Shown: positions 8,697-19,989, numbered from the stretch's first letter. The stretch is DNA of 64,000 nucleotides from Affinirhizobium straminoryzae (GCF_007004135.1 NZ_VJMG01000011.1:114384-178383); one strand, 5' to 3'. Program-made: numbers and translations. Notes: a model not told the origin generated them from the sequence alone.

Positions 8697-11207
8697 TCAG
8701 TGCGAAACGGCATCGATATGCCGGATCAGCGGTTCGAGCGTGCGGTTGGGAAACACGTAAGGTACACCGTCGGCGCTAAGCCCCTCGGCCCAGTCGAGTT
8801 GCAGCCTCTGATGCCCCGGGCGCTCCAGCGTCAATGCCGGGCTCCCTTGATCGAGCGTGAGCGTGAGCGTCGAAAGGCTTGCCTTGAAGGCCTCGAAGGC
8901 CCTGCTGTCCGACCCTTCGGCCATCAGCGCCAGCCAACCGGTGGTGCGGCCATGGGCGCGGAACTCGATGCCGGCCCCCGGCCCGGTCGTAACCGGTTCG
9001 ATGGGGCTGGTGGCGGTCAGGGCCGCAAACCCCTGTCCGCTGCGCATCACGATAAAGTTGCCGATATGCTCCACCGCATCGAAGGCATCGACCTGCACAT
9101 AGGCGTGGCTGAAGGGGATGCGCGGCGCCTCGCCGAGATCGTAGAGCAGCAGCGCGGCGTTCCCGTATTGTGCCGCGCGGGGCATGGAGCCGTTACCGGC
9201 CCAGTAGGACGGCCGCGCGCTGCCCCAGGGATCGTCCTCGCCCGGCTGGTTGACCCAGGCGCGGGCAAAGGGCGAGCCGGCAAACCGCAGATCCACCACA
9301 TGCTGCTGGTGGCCGCGTCCGCCCGGCCTGCCATCCATCATCGAGGACAGCTGCACATGCGCGCTCTTGTAGAGCGCCAGCCTTGCCGCCTCGTCATGAC
9401 CCTGCACATAGTGCGCCGTCAGCGCCTTGCCGGGTGCCGGAGAGACGACAGCCGCCGCGGCGTCCGGAGGCGCGTAACTGCCGGCGGCCAGCATGGTGAG
9501 CGCGGCAACGCCGTTGTTGAACCAGCCCTTGCCGAAAGCCACGGTGGCGAAGGGCGCAAGTTCCGTCAGCGGTCCCGCGCGCAGCTCCTTGTCATAGGCA
9601 CGGCCCATGGTGCCGGCTGGCACGCCGTCCAGCGTGTGAAGGCCGATCATCAGGTAGAGCCGGTCCAGCAGGGCCTTCGCCCGTTCGCGGATCACGCCCT
9701 CGCCAAGATGTTCCAGCGCCAGCAGGCCGATGAAGTCGATCGGATAATAGGCGGCGGAGTTCCATTCCGCGAGCCCATGGCTTTCGACACTGTCGAACCA
9801 CTTCATCAGCCGCTGACGCCCAAGCTCCTGCTGTTCCGCCCCCGTCCGTCCGGAGGCGGTGAAGGTGGTGCGCGGCAAGAGTTTGCCGGCGAGATATTGC
9901 GAGACGTGGAAGCAGAGCACGTGGTTCTCGCTCCAGAACCACATCACGTCATTGCCCGGCTCGTCCACCCAGTAACGGTAGTCGAGGATCGTCTGGCGGA
10001 TCCCGCTTTGCATGTCGTCCGGCAGCCGGTCACGGTAGACGCCGTAGAGCCACAGCAGCGGGACCATCACGAAGTCGGAGCAATCGCGCCGCTCATCGAT
10101 GGCCGCGAGCGTGTTGGATACAATTTCGCGGAACACGGCATCGACTGGCCGGCCGATCGCCATCATCGCGATGGCCTTGCCAGCGCGCTGTTCGCCGTGG
10201 TCGGCTGCGAATTCCAGTGCAAGACGCTTGCGCTCTTCCAGCGTCAGGGCGCGCATATCGCGCATCGGCTCGGTCAGGGTTGCGAAATCGATGTGGCGGG
10301 AGACGCGTGTTTCCCCCACAGAGAAGGTCAGGCCCAGCGGATGATAGCCATCCGGCAGCCTGTCCGCTCCTTCCAGTCGCACCACCGTTTCGCCAGCCCG
10401 CAGCACGCCGGCCGCATCAAGCAGCGGCGGCTTGTCGCGCATGTGCACGCTCGGCAGGATCTTTGCCTCGACGGTCACATCGACGGCTGCCGGCCGCTCC
10501 ACCTTCAGCTTTAACTGACCATCCCGCACATGCAGCGGCACCGGCCGCACCTCGGCTGCCAGATCCTTCAGCAGCGCGATGGTGTCGTCCGAGGCGGACA
10601 CCGGCAGCTCGGCGAGGACAGTGCCCGGACCAAGCAGCGTCAGTTCGAAGTACCAGAGGGCGTCCCGCTCTGCGAGTTCCTCGCAGAGGAGGACCACCTC
10701 GCTGCCGCCAGCCTTCAGCGGCAGCGCCACCTCGGTCTCGGACTCTTTGTTGCGGCGGAAGGGTTCGAAGGCAACGCATTCGACGCCATCGACCCAGATG
10801 CGGATACCGCCGCAGGTCGCCAGCCGAAAGTGCGTCTCGCCGGCGACATCAGGTACCAGCCGCGTCTTCAGCCAGCGCGACAGGCGGGTCGGGCGATGCC
10901 AGAAGCCGGAAAATTCGACACGCCGATTGAAGCCCGGCAGATAGAGCCCCTCGACCGGGAAATCCGTGCGCAGGGCAACGCTGCGGGTCTTGATCTCCTT
11001 CCACAGTGCCACGCGGCAGGGCAGATCGCCGACATCGACAAAGCCGTTGATGAAGCGATAGTTCACCCGATCTTCGGCCAATGCAGGTTCGCCGGGATAA
11101 TAGGTCGCTTCGACAGGCGAGAGCGCCCAGGCCGTGACGGACTGGCCGGGAGCAATAGCGAAGCCCGCGCCAGAATGCTCTTCCCTCATTTGCATCGTTG
11201 CTGTCAT
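8697..11207 (-). CDS. Uncharacterised 836-residue protein, predicted alpha/alpha-toroid carbohydrate-active enzyme
   Basis: A large cytoplasmic-looking protein without signal peptide. Residues 1 to about 330 look beta-rich (for example PGFNRRVEFSGFWHRPTRLS, GGIRIWVDGVECVAFEPF, LWYFELTLLGPGTVLAELP), like a jelly-roll or sandwich module. From about 340 the protein is helix-rich with aromatic repeats (MWFWSENHVLCFHVSQYLAG near 425, LAEWNSAAYYPIDFIGLLAL near 480, LHTLDGVPAGTMGRAYDKEL) resembling the toroid of heparinase-like and GH enzymes. The C-terminal part is beta-rich again. Its start overlaps the stop of the HAD-fusion gene by 4 bp (ATGA), which fixes the start. It sits between oligosaccharide importer genes and GH105, so a lyase or hydrolase role on the imported sugar is plausible but not shown. 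Confidence 0.75.
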   Translation of the reverse strand: MTATMQMREEHSGAGFAIAPGQSVTAWALSPVEATYYPGEPALAEDRVNYRFINGFVDVGDLPCRVALWKEIKTRSVALRTDFPVEGLYLPGFNRRVEFSGFWHRPTRLSRWLKTRLVPDVAGETHFRLATCGGIRIWVDGVECVAFEPFRRNKESETEVALPLKAGGSEVVLLCEELAERDALWYFELTLLGPGTVLAELPVSASDDTIALLKDLAAEVRPVPLHVRDGQLKLKVERPAAVDVTVEAKILPSVHMRDKPPLLDAAGVLRAGETVVRLEGADRLPDGYHPLGLTFSVGETRVSRHIDFATLTEPMRDMRALTLEERKRLALEFAADHGEQRAGKAIAMMAIGRPVDAVFREIVSNTLAAIDERRDCSDFVMVPLLWLYGVYRDRLPDDMQSGIRQTILDYRYWVDEPGNDVMWFWSENHVLCFHVSQYLAGKLLPRTTFTASGRTGAEQQELGRQRLMKWFDSVESHGLAEWNSAAYYPIDFIGLLALEHLGEGVIRERAKALLDRLYLMIGLHTLDGVPAGTMGRAYDKELRAGPLTELAPFATVAFGKGWFNNGVAALTMLAAGSYAPPDAAAAVVSPAPGKALTAHYVQGHDEAARLALYKSAHVQLSSMMDGRPGGRGHQQHVVDLRFAGSPFARAWVNQPGEDDPWGSARPSYWAGNGSMPRAAQYGNAALLLYDLGEAPRIPFSHAYVQVDAFDAVEHIGNFIVMRSGQGFAALTATSPIEPVTTGPGAGIEFRAHGRTTGWLALMAEGSDSRAFEAFKASLSTLTLTLDQGSPALTLERPGHQRLQLDWAEGLSADGVPYVFPNRTLEPLIRHIDAVSH

Positions 11208-12477
11208 GACGGCTGCTCCGCCTGCGTTTGCGGGAGGCTGAGTTCGATGCGCTCCAGCAGGTCCGGCAGTTTCCAGATATGGCTGATGGTGAGGCGCGGG
11301 CGTTCGCGTCTCAGCCGCGGCTTGTGGCTGCGCCGCCTCGACCAGGCGAGGAACACGCTGATCAGGCCGAAGCGGTTGGCGCCCAGAATGTCGCGCTCCA
11401 GGTTGTTTCCGACCATCACCGTGCGGTTCCGGTCGATTTCCGAAAGGCCGAGCGCATCGGCAGCCGTGGCAAACATGCGCGCCGATGGCTTCAGTTCGCC
11501 GACGTCCCCGGAGATGATATGAGCCTCGAAGCAATCCCAGAGGCCGTGCGCGCCGAGAATGTTCTCGAAGGTCTTGCGCGGTCCGTCCGCCACCAGCGCG
11601 AGGCGATAGCCGCTGGCAGCAATCTGTCGCACCGTGTCGGCGGCGCCCGGAATAAGGTCGGCCCGCGTCACGATCTCCGTTCCGGGGATTTTTTCCTCGG
11701 TCGCTTCATCGGCCAGCGTATCGCCGCAATCGAGGAAGACGGCGGCGAGATGCGGAACGGTCTGCGGCAACTTACCGACGAGGCGCGCGACGCGCTTCGG
11801 GATCCATTGTTCGAGCACCGGCCAGGGGACCAGCGCGATGCCGCCCTGTTCATCGCCGCTTCGGGCAAAATCCCAGGTGGGCACAAAGGCGGTGCGCTTC
11901 ATCTTGAGCCGCGCCAGACGGTTTTCCAGCGGGGACGCGGACATCAGCCCGGCATCGGAAAAGCGGTTGGAAAGGTGGACGCCCTGTTCCCCGGCGAAAG
12001 CGCCACACATGGCCTCGATCAGGGTACCGCTCTTGACATGCATTTCGCCATTGTCGGCCCAGTGCGCATGCTTGCCGGGCTCGCTGTAGAGCACGGGACG
12101 CCCCTGTTCGAGCGGCAGCGATCCGTCCGGACGGACCATGGCGCGCCGCGATCCGTGGCGGGAGGCTTCCACCTTCACCACGTCGCCGGCCGCGGTCACA
12201 TGCACCCAGACATGTTCGAGATCGTATAGGTGCTGGATGTCCCAGTCGTACCAGATGGCATATTCGATGACCGCATCCGCGACGGGCCGGACAAGGAATT
12301 TCGAGGAGACAGACTGCGCTTCGCCACGATAGATCGCGTAGCCTGTCGCAAGCGGACGGAAGGGCTCGGCCCTGTCGAGCATCAGCAGCGGGAGATGTCG
12401 CCGGGCCAATGCCGCATCCGCATGCGTGCTGTCCACGAGAAGTTCGGAGAGTTCACCGCTGAATGGGGAGGCGCATG

Positions 12478-12481
<4 letters not shown>
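11204..12481 (-). CDS. Two-domain protein: uncharacterised N-terminal domain plus HAD-like hydrolase
   Basis: A 425-residue protein. Residues from about 240 to 395 are a HAD-superfamily domain: motif I AVFLDCGDTLAD, motif II region LALVADGPRKTFE, motif III lysine in GDVGELKPSARMF, and motif IV VMVGNNLERDILGANRFG. Motif I keeps the nucleophilic Asp, but the usual second Asp is Gly, and motif IV has NN where DD or D is common, so the chemistry may differ. Residues 1-235 (YRGEAQSVSSKFLVRPVAD, IEYAIWYDWDIQHLYDLEHV, EPGKHAHWADNGEM) are not a domain I recognise. The gene has 4-bp overlaps with both neighbours, so it is tightly coupled to the importer. Role in sugar-phosphate handling is inference. 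Confidence 0.75.
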
Positions 12482-13526
<1,045 letters not shown>

Positions 13527-13530
<4 letters not shown>

Positions 13531-14582
13531 TGTGCGGCCTCCGCCTGCCTGTCCTGTCCGGCGAAGTGACAGCGGGCACGCTGTCCGCTGGCAAACACCA
13601 CGTCATCAGGCGTCTTGACGTCACAGATGCCGCCGACGGCCTGCATGCAGCGCGGGTGGAAGGAACAGCCCGTGGGAACGTTGAAGGGATCCGGCACCAT
13701 GCCGGCAATGGTGCGCAGGCGCCGGCCATGGCTCTGGCCGAGCCGCGGGATCGATTGCAGCAGCGCCTGGGTGTAGGGATGCTTCGGCTCGTAGAAGATC
13801 TCGTCGACCGTGCCGGTTTCCACCACGCGACCGAGATACATGACCGCCACGCGGTCGGCGATGTCGGCCACCACGCCGAAATTGTGGGTGATGAACACGA
13901 TCGCCATGTTCATCTCGTCCTGCAGACGTTTCAGCAGTTCGAGGATCTGCGCCTCGGTGGTGACGTCGAGCGCCGTTGTCGGTTCGTCGGCAATCAGCAG
14001 CGCTGGATCGCAGGCGAGCGCGAGCGCGATCATTGCACGCTGGCGCATGCCGCCGGAAAGATGATGCGGAAAGCGGTCGACGATATCGGTCGGCCGCGGC
14101 ATCTGCACCTTTGTGAGCAGTTCGATGGCGCGGGCGCGGGCGTCCGCCTTGGAGACCTGCCGGTGCAGCATGACGGTGCGCATGATCTGCGTGCCGATGG
14201 TGTGCACCGGTGAGAGCGCCGTCATCGGCTCCTGGAAGATCATGCCGATCTCGTTGCCGCGCAGATTGCGCATGGTGCGGCCGAGACGATCCTGCTCGTT
14301 GATCAGCAGTTCCTCGCCGCTCTTGCAGCGATAGCGGATCGTGCCGCTGGCATTGATGGCATTTTTCGGCTGCAGCCGCATGATCGAGCGGGCGGTCACC
14401 GATTTCCCGGAACCGCTTTCGCCGACGATACCGAGGACCTCGCCCTTGTTGACGTGGTAGGAGACGCCGTTGACGGCCTTCACCAGACCATCGCGGGTCG
14501 GGAAATGCACGCCGACATTGTCGAGTTGCAGCAGACGTTCCGGCGGCATGGACGACTGCGATGTGCGTGTGGTGTCAGACAT
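13527..14582 (-). CDS. Peptide-family ABC importer ATPase (DppD/OppD type)
   Basis: A 351-residue ATPase that pairs with the DppF-type subunit. Motifs are complete: Walker [16 protein letters not shown]-loop [15 protein letters not shown], signature [15 protein letters not shown], Walker [14 protein letters not shown]-loop IVFITHNFG, and the C-terminal [16 protein letters not shown]. It starts [11 protein letters not shown], 12 bp after the DppC-type permease stop, and its end overlaps the next ATPase start. Two distinct ATPases in one importer is the normal arrangement of the Opp/Dpp family. Confidence 0.92.
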
Positions 14583-14594
14583 GATGCTGTTCCG

Positions 14595-15752
14595 TCATTG
14601 GCCGTAGGGGTCGGCGGCATCGCGCAGGCCATCACCGATGAAGTTGAAGGCAAGCACGACGAGGATGACCGCAACACCGGGGGCGAGCAGCCAGGGGGCG
14701 AGCGAGATGGTGCGCAGGTTCTGCGCATCCTGCAGCAGCACGCCCCAGCTGACGACCGGCGGACGAAGGCCGAGGCCGAGGAAGCTGAGCGCCGTCTCGC
14801 CAAGGATCATCTCCGGAATGGCAAGCGTGACGGCAGCGATGATGTAGCTCGTCATCGCCGGCAGCATGTGACGGGTGACGATGCGATATTCGGAGGCGCC
14901 GGCGAGCCGGGCCGCCAGAACATAGTCTTCCGATTTCAGCGACAGGAAGCGCCCGCGCACGACGCGCGCCAGATGCGTCCAGCCGATCAGCGACAGGATG
15001 ATGGTGATCAGCACGTAGACGAAGAGCGGATCCCAGGCGATCGGCAGCGCCGCCGCAAGCCCCATCCACAGCGGAATGGTCGGGATCGAGCGGATGAACT
15101 CCATCAGGCGCTGGATCATCGCATCCAGCCAGCCACCATAGTAGCCGGAGATGGCGCCGAGCGCGAGGCCGAGGACGAAGGAGAAGGCAACACCGATCAG
15201 CCCTGCGGAAAGGGTGACACGCGCGCCATAGAGAAGGCGGGTGAAGATGTCACGGCCGAGTGAATCCGTGCCAAGCAGGTTGATCTGCTGGCGACGGTCG
15301 CCGATGCCGAAGAAATGCAGATCGGTATCGACGAGGCCGAGCAGCGCGTAGGGCTCGCCCCTTACGAAGAAATCGATCGGGAGCACCTTGGTGCGGTCTT
15401 CCTGATAGACGACGCGGGCCGTTTCCGGATCACGCACGCGCTTCATGGCGTAGATGAAGGGGCGCTGCAGGGTGCCCTCATGGACCACACGCACCACCGT
15501 CGGCGGCGCAAATGTGTTGACGCGGTTGATGGTGGTCGGTGCGTAGGGCGACATGAAGTCGGCAAACACCGCCAGCAGTCCGAGAATGACCATGAAGGCA
15601 AGCGAGACGACGGCAAGCTTGTGCTTGCGGAAGCGCCACCAGATCAGGGTCCACGGCTTGGCGGTGGAGGACGCGTCCGCCTTGAACTCTTCCTTCGGCG
15701 CCAGCGGCGGCACAAGGAGGGTTTCGGAGGGTAGGGTCTGGATGTCGGTCAT
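14595..15752 (-). CDS. Peptide-family ABC importer permease (DppC/OppC type)
   Basis: A 385-residue inner-membrane permease. It starts MTDIQTLPSETLLVPPLAP after a GAGG ribosome binding site; a longer reading is rejected because it overlaps the preceding permease gene. The N-terminal OppC-type segment (LIWWRFRKHKLAVVSLAFMV) is followed by a long periplasmic insertion (about residues 75-175, including FVRGEPYALLGLVDTDLHFF), longer than in typical DppC. The C-terminal BPD_transp_1 core follows, with the EAA-type loop AARLAGASEYRIVTRHMLPA. It terminates GDGLRDAADPYGQ, a typical DppC ending. The insertion may contact the binding protein. Confidence 0.92.
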   Translation of the reverse strand: MTDIQTLPSETLLVPPLAPKEEFKADASSTAKPWTLIWWRFRKHKLAVVSLAFMVILGLLAVFADFMSPYAPTTINRVNTFAPPTVVRVVHEGTLQRPFIYAMKRVRDPETARVVYQEDRTKVLPIDFFVRGEPYALLGLVDTDLHFFGIGDRRQQINLLGTDSLGRDIFTRLLYGARVTLSAGLIGVAFSFVLGLALGAISGYYGGWLDAMIQRLMEFIRSIPTIPLWMGLAAALPIAWDPLFVYVLITIILSLIGWTHLARVVRGRFLSLKSEDYVLAARLAGASEYRIVTRHMLPAMTSYIIAAVTLAIPEMILGETALSFLGLGLRPPVVSWGVLLQDAQNLRTISLAPWLLAPGVAVILVVLAFNFIGDGLRDAADPYGQ

Positions 15753-15759
15753 GTGCGCC

Positions 15760-16746
15760 TCATGAGAACCGGATGCGCGGGTCGGAAAGCGCAAGAAGGA
15801 TGTCGGAGAGCACCGTTCCGATGACGGTGAAGACGCTGAGAATGAGAATGAAGCTGCCGGCGAGATACATGTCCTGCATCTTGAGTGCCTGCAGGAGCAG
15901 CGGACCTGTGGTCGGCAGGTTCAGTACCACGGCGGTGATGACGTCGCCGGAAAACAGGGCCGGCAGCGCCCAGCCCACAGTGGAGATGAAGGGGTTGAGG
16001 GCCACGCGCACCGGATAGCGCCAGACGACCGTGCGCTCGCCAAACCCTTGCGCATAGGCCGTTTCGACATAGGGTTTGCGCAGCTCGTCCAGCATGTTGG
16101 CGCGCATGACGCGGATCAGGCCTGCCGCACCGCCGGTCGCGAGCACCACGAGCGGAATCCAGATGTGGGTCAGCATGTTGCCGAATTTGGCGATCGTCCA
16201 GGGCTGGCCCTCGAACTGTGGCGAGACGAGGCCGCCGACATCCATGTTCAGCCACACGAAGGTGACCCACATCAGGATCAGCGCCAGCAGGAAGTCCGGA
16301 ACGCCCTTGCCGAGAAAGCCGAAGACGGTGAAGACGTAGTCGAAGACGGAATACTGGCGGGTGGCCGAGTAGACGCCAACGGGAATCGCAATGATCCAGG
16401 TGAAGACCATGCTGAGGGTCGAGATGATCAGCGTCAGGCCGACACGTTCCCAGATGAGGTCGCTGACGGCGGCATTCCATTCCAGCGAGCGCCCGAAATC
16501 GCCGTGCAGGACGATGTTGGAAATCCAGCGCCAGTACTGAACGATCAGCGGATCGTTGAGCCCCCATTCGGCGCGCATGGCGGCTTCCTGTGCCTCGGTG
16601 ATGTAATCGCCGCTGTTGCGCAGCTGCGCGGCATAGGCGGTGACGAAGTCGCCGGGCGGCAACTGGATGATCACGAAGGAAATGAACGAGACGAAGATCA
16701 GTGTGGGAATGGCCCACAAGAGACGTCTGGCGATATAGTTGAGCAT
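15760..16746 (-). CDS. Peptide-family ABC importer permease (DppB/OppB type)
   Basis: A 328-residue inner-membrane permease that starts MLNYIARRLLWAIPTLIFVS, the usual DppB-type first helix. FISFVIIQLPPGDFVTAYAA, the EAA loop AYAQGFGERTVVWRYPVRVA and a C-terminal DPRIRFS end are characteristic. It lies 162 bp after the solute-binding protein gene and 7 bp before the DppC-type gene, in the normal order binding protein-B-C-D-F. Confidence 0.92.
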   Translation of the reverse strand: MLNYIARRLLWAIPTLIFVSFISFVIIQLPPGDFVTAYAAQLRNSGDYITEAQEAAMRAEWGLNDPLIVQYWRWISNIVLHGDFGRSLEWNAAVSDLIWERVGLTLIISTLSMVFTWIIAIPVGVYSATRQYSVFDYVFTVFGFLGKGVPDFLLALILMWVTFVWLNMDVGGLVSPQFEGQPWTIAKFGNMLTHIWIPLVVLATGGAAGLIRVMRANMLDELRKPYVETAYAQGFGERTVVWRYPVRVALNPFISTVGWALPALFSGDVITAVVLNLPTTGPLLLQALKMQDMYLAGSFILILSVFTVIGTVLSDILLALSDPRIRFS

Positions 16747-16849
16747 GCTTCCCCTCCTGCTCCGCAGGACGTGCCGTTCCAGCGGGAAACGTCACCTGTC
16801 CCCGTCAGCCGGAAACCAGGACTGATGAAAATGAAATGAAGTGGATTCC

Positions 16850-16874
16850 GCCGACCCGGTAAGCTCGGGCCGGC
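16850..16874 (-). terminator. Intra-operon hairpin downstream of the solute-binding protein gene
   Basis: GCCGACCCG / CGGGCCGGC form 9-base arms with one mismatch around a 7-nt loop, without a T-run. It lies in the 162-bp gap between the binding-protein and permease genes. Such hairpins commonly protect the upstream message or attenuate read-through, giving more binding protein than permease. Confidence 0.45.
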
Positions 16875-16908
16875 GAAGGTCATAACGTCGGGTTGATCGG
16901 CAGATGAC

Positions 16909-18813
16909 TTACTGCTTCATCCACATCTGCTGCGTGGCCGCGAGGCCCTCGCCGCGGGTGATGTCGTCCTCGATCAGATTGTCGGGGAAGTTCATGACGT
17001 TGGTCTTCACGACGGAGATTGCCGGCGATTCACCCACCACGCCGATGACCCAGCCCTGCGTGACGAAGGTCTTGATCAGGTCGTTGACGGCCGCATCCGC
17101 GGCCTTGCGATCGGCGGCCTTCGAAGCCGCATCCCAATCGGCAAAGACCTTGCGGATCGGATGGTCTGCCGGCGGCTCGATGCCCGACTTACCCTTGGTC
17201 GAGTACCAGAGGTAATACTGGTTCGCGTAGGAGTCGTTGCCCATCATGATGCGCGGGTCGGCTGCCACGACCGACAGGCGGTCGAAGGGATACCACTGCA
17301 TCTGGAACTCGTTGTTGTCGCGGTTCGCGTCCCACTGGGTGCGGTCGATGATGCGCGGCAGCAGTTCGACGCCGATGTCCTTGTAGTTCGCAGCCACCAG
17401 TTCCATGGTCTTTGGACCATTGGCGTGCTGCATTTCCACGACGATCTGCAGCCGCTTGCCATCCGGACGCAGGCGGAAGCCGTCGGCATCCTTCTTCGTC
17501 AGGCCGATGCCGTCCAGCAGCTTGTTGGCCTTGGCGGTATCGAACTCTGCCCAGTGCTTTTCGAGATCGGCATCGAAGTTGGGTGAGCCGGAGACTGGCG
17601 ATGCTTGACGTCCTTCGGCCAGACCCGAGAAGATCAGCTCGTTGATCGTGTCACGATCAATGGCGATGCTCAGCGCCTGGCGGAAGTCGGACTTCTCGAA
17701 CAGGCCGCGCAGAACCTCGTCCTTCATGTTGAGGTTGGGGACCAGAGCCCAGGTCTGGGCCTGCGTCCAGCGACGAACCTTGTAGTTCCCCTTGGTCTCG
17801 TTTTCCTTGTAGAAGGTGAAGTCCTGCGGCTCGACATAGCGCATCTGCATGTCGATCTGGCCCTGCACGATCATCAGGTTGAAGGCTTCCTGGTCACTGA
17901 ACAGACGGTGCGTGATGCGGTCGATATAGGGCAGCTGGTTGCCGGCCTGATCCACCGCGTAGTAATACGGATTGCGGACCATCGTGACGAGGTCGCCGGG
18001 TGCCGGCTTCTCGATCTTCCAGGCGGTGATGACCGGCAGGTCCGGGTTCTGCCACCAGGCGGTTGCGGCACCCTTCGAGCCCCAGAGATCGCTCCACTTC
18101 GGCACCCCGAACTTCGCGGCCGCCGCCTTCAGCTGCTCTTCCGAGGCGTAGTGGTTGTTGAACTGCTTCAGGTAATGCTTGGGGAAGACGAAGCTCGGGC
18201 GGTCGAGGCTCGGGTCGCCGGTCGAATCCTTTGCGAGAATTTCGAGGAAGTAGACGTAGGGCTGCTCGAACTTCACCTTGAAGGTCTGCTCGTCGATCAC
18301 TTCCAGCTGCATCGGCTTGCCGCCGGGCGCCAGCGTCTGGTCGATGTTGGCAAGGATGTCCTTGTTGAGGAAGACATCGTCATACCAGAAACGCACATCT
18401 TCGGTGGTGAGCGGATGGCCATCCGACCATTTGAGTCCCTTCAGCAGCGTGAAGGTAAACTCGCGGGAATCCGGGCTGACGGAGTAGGACGAGATGTAGC
18501 CTGGGACGAGCTTCAATTCGCCGCCCGGCTTCTGCGACCACTTCACCACGCGCTCTTCCATGAGCTTGGTCGGTCCCCAGCGATCGCCCGGGCCCTTGAA
18601 GGCACGCCGCCAGTTGCCACCATACTGACCCACCTGCTCGACCTGCATCACGGTCGGCTTTTCCGGCAGGCGCTGGTCGACCGGCGGCAGCTTTCCAGCC
18701 TTTACCTGCTCGGTCAGCATCGGAGATTCCTGGAAGGCCAGCGCGGAGCCCGCGAGGCATGTCGCCAGGAGAACAGCGAGAGAACTTGTGAAAATATTTT
18801 TACGTTGAGACAT
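16909..18813 (-). CDS. ABC transporter solute-binding protein, family 5 (oligosaccharide or peptide)
   Basis: A 634-residue periplasmic binding protein. MSQRKNIFTSSLAVLLATCLAGSALAF is a clear Sec signal peptide with cleavage near residue 26. The mature part has SBP_bac_5 features: SVSPDSREFTFTLLKGLKWS, DGHPLTTEDVRFWYDDVF, and the late FRQALSIAIDRDTINELIF. At about 600 mature residues it is longer than DppA, like members that bind oligosaccharides. A GGGAGG ribosome binding site precedes the ATG and supports it over a longer frame. It is the first gene of the importer block and follows the LacI regulator by 120 bp, where an extra promoter may lie. Its codons 5-10 (KNIFTS) match those of the GH28 gene. 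Confidence 0.93.
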   Translation of the reverse strand: MSQRKNIFTSSLAVLLATCLAGSALAFQESPMLTEQVKAGKLPPVDQRLPEKPTVMQVEQVGQYGGNWRRAFKGPGDRWGPTKLMEERVVKWSQKPGGELKLVPGYISSYSVSPDSREFTFTLLKGLKWSDGHPLTTEDVRFWYDDVFLNKDILANIDQTLAPGGKPMQLEVIDEQTFKVKFEQPYVYFLEILAKDSTGDPSLDRPSFVFPKHYLKQFNNHYASEEQLKAAAAKFGVPKWSDLWGSKGAATAWWQNPDLPVITAWKIEKPAPGDLVTMVRNPYYYAVDQAGNQLPYIDRITHRLFSDQEAFNLMIVQGQIDMQMRYVEPQDFTFYKENETKGNYKVRRWTQAQTWALVPNLNMKDEVLRGLFEKSDFRQALSIAIDRDTINELIFSGLAEGRQASPVSGSPNFDADLEKHWAEFDTAKANKLLDGIGLTKKDADGFRLRPDGKRLQIVVEMQHANGPKTMELVAANYKDIGVELLPRIIDRTQWDANRDNNEFQMQWYPFDRLSVVAADPRIMMGNDSYANQYYLWYSTKGKSGIEPPADHPIRKVFADWDAASKAADRKAADAAVNDLIKTFVTQGWVIGVVGESPAISVVKTNVMNFPDNLIEDDITRGEGLAATQQMWMKQ

Positions 18814-18933
18814 GTCACCCTCCCAGATGAACGTGTTTATTCCGTCTATTGCCCCAAAAAATCCCAGCAACAGCGTTGGTTCGGACGATCTGGCATGATC
18901 ATTGAAAAATCAAGGCCAAAAAAAATTTTCATT

Positions 18934-19989
18934 TTACGCTATCGAAACAAAGCTCCCGCCGCTTTCCCGCTCCACGAACTGGCAGCCAAGCTCGATGCGG
19001 CAGGCCGGGTAATCGCGATTCATGAAGGACAGCCGGTTTTCAAGCATCTGCACGGTAGAGGCGGCCAGGGAATCAAGCGGCACCCGGACGGTCGTGAGCG
19101 ATGGAACGGTTAGTTCGCCCGGCGCAACACCGTCGAAACCGACCACGGCAATGTCGGAAGGAATGGCGTAGCCCTGCGCACGCAGTTCCGTCAGTGCCCC
19201 GATTGCCAGATTGTCGGCAGCGCAGAACACGGCCGTAAAACCATCAAGGCCACCGCGTTCGGTAATGAAATCCCTCAGCGCCTCGCGTGCCTGGTCCGGT
19301 TCATAGCCGCGCGCATAAAGGACCTCGCCCTGGTCCTGCGGGAGGCCCCGCTCGGCATAGGCATCGCGAAAGCCGTCCAGACGTCGCATGATGGTGCTGC
19401 GCCCCCGCCAGGTGAGGTGCAGGATGCGCCGGTGCCCGTGCGAAAGCAGCCATTCGGTGGCAAGGCGCGCGCCGTATCGATTGGCCGGCGCCACGGTGTC
19501 GAGGCCCATGGCCGGATCCTCGCCGTTCAGAAGCACCACCGGCAGGTCGGCACCGGTCAGTCCCTTCAGGAGCTTCGGATTGTCATCGAAGACCAGCACG
19601 ATGCCTTCCGCACCGACTGCACGGGCGCCCGCAAGGATTTCCGCTGCCTGCAGTTCCGCCGAACCGTTGTGGGCGACGACCCGCACGCCCCTGCGCTCCG
19701 CTTCGCGTGAAAGCTGGGTCAGCATGGTCCACGACACCAGATTGATATCGTTGTGCGGGCGGTTGCCGGGGGGGACGGCGAGGTAGAGCGTCGTCAGCGA
19801 GGCAATCGCCCCCTTCTGCTGGCGTTTGGCCAGGTAGCCGAGGCGTCTGGCCGCCTCGAGTACCCGCGCCCTCACTTCCTGCGAAATGGGAGCCGTGCCA
19901 TTCAGCACATGCGAGACGGTGCTCAGCGCAACGCCGGCCTCGCGGGATACATCCTTGATGCCGATCTTGCGGTCTGACCGTCTGTCCAC
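18934..19989 (-). CDS. LacI-family transcriptional regulator
   Basis: A 351-residue regulator with the LacI helix-turn-helix at residues 8-28 (IGIKDVSREAGVALSTVSHV) and the hinge helix (VRARVLEAARRLGYLAKRQQ). A periplasmic-binding-protein-like sensor domain follows (EGIVLVFDDNPKLLKGL, CAADNLAIGALTELRAQGYA, DIAVVGFDGVAPGELTVPSL). I prefer the GTG start at 19989, which has AGGAG at a 7-nt spacing; an ATG at 20010 is possible but would overlap the preceding gene and lacks a good ribosome binding site. It sits inside the glycan operon between the PHP-type hydrolase and the binding protein, so it most likely controls that operon in response to the imported sugar or a breakdown product. Confidence 0.92.
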   Translation of the reverse strand: MDRRSDRKIGIKDVSREAGVALSTVSHVLNGTAPISQEVRARVLEAARRLGYLAKRQQKGAIASLTTLYLAVPPGNRPHNDINLVSWTMLTQLSREAERRGVRVVAHNGSAELQAAEILAGARAVGAEGIVLVFDDNPKLLKGLTGADLPVVLLNGEDPAMGLDTVAPANRYGARLATEWLLSHGHRRILHLTWRGRSTIMRRLDGFRDAYAERGLPQDQGEVLYARGYEPDQAREALRDFITERGGLDGFTAVFCAADNLAIGALTELRAQGYAIPSDIAVVGFDGVAPGELTVPSLTTVRVPLDSLAASTVQMLENRLSFMNRDYPACRIELGCQFVERESGGSFVSIA

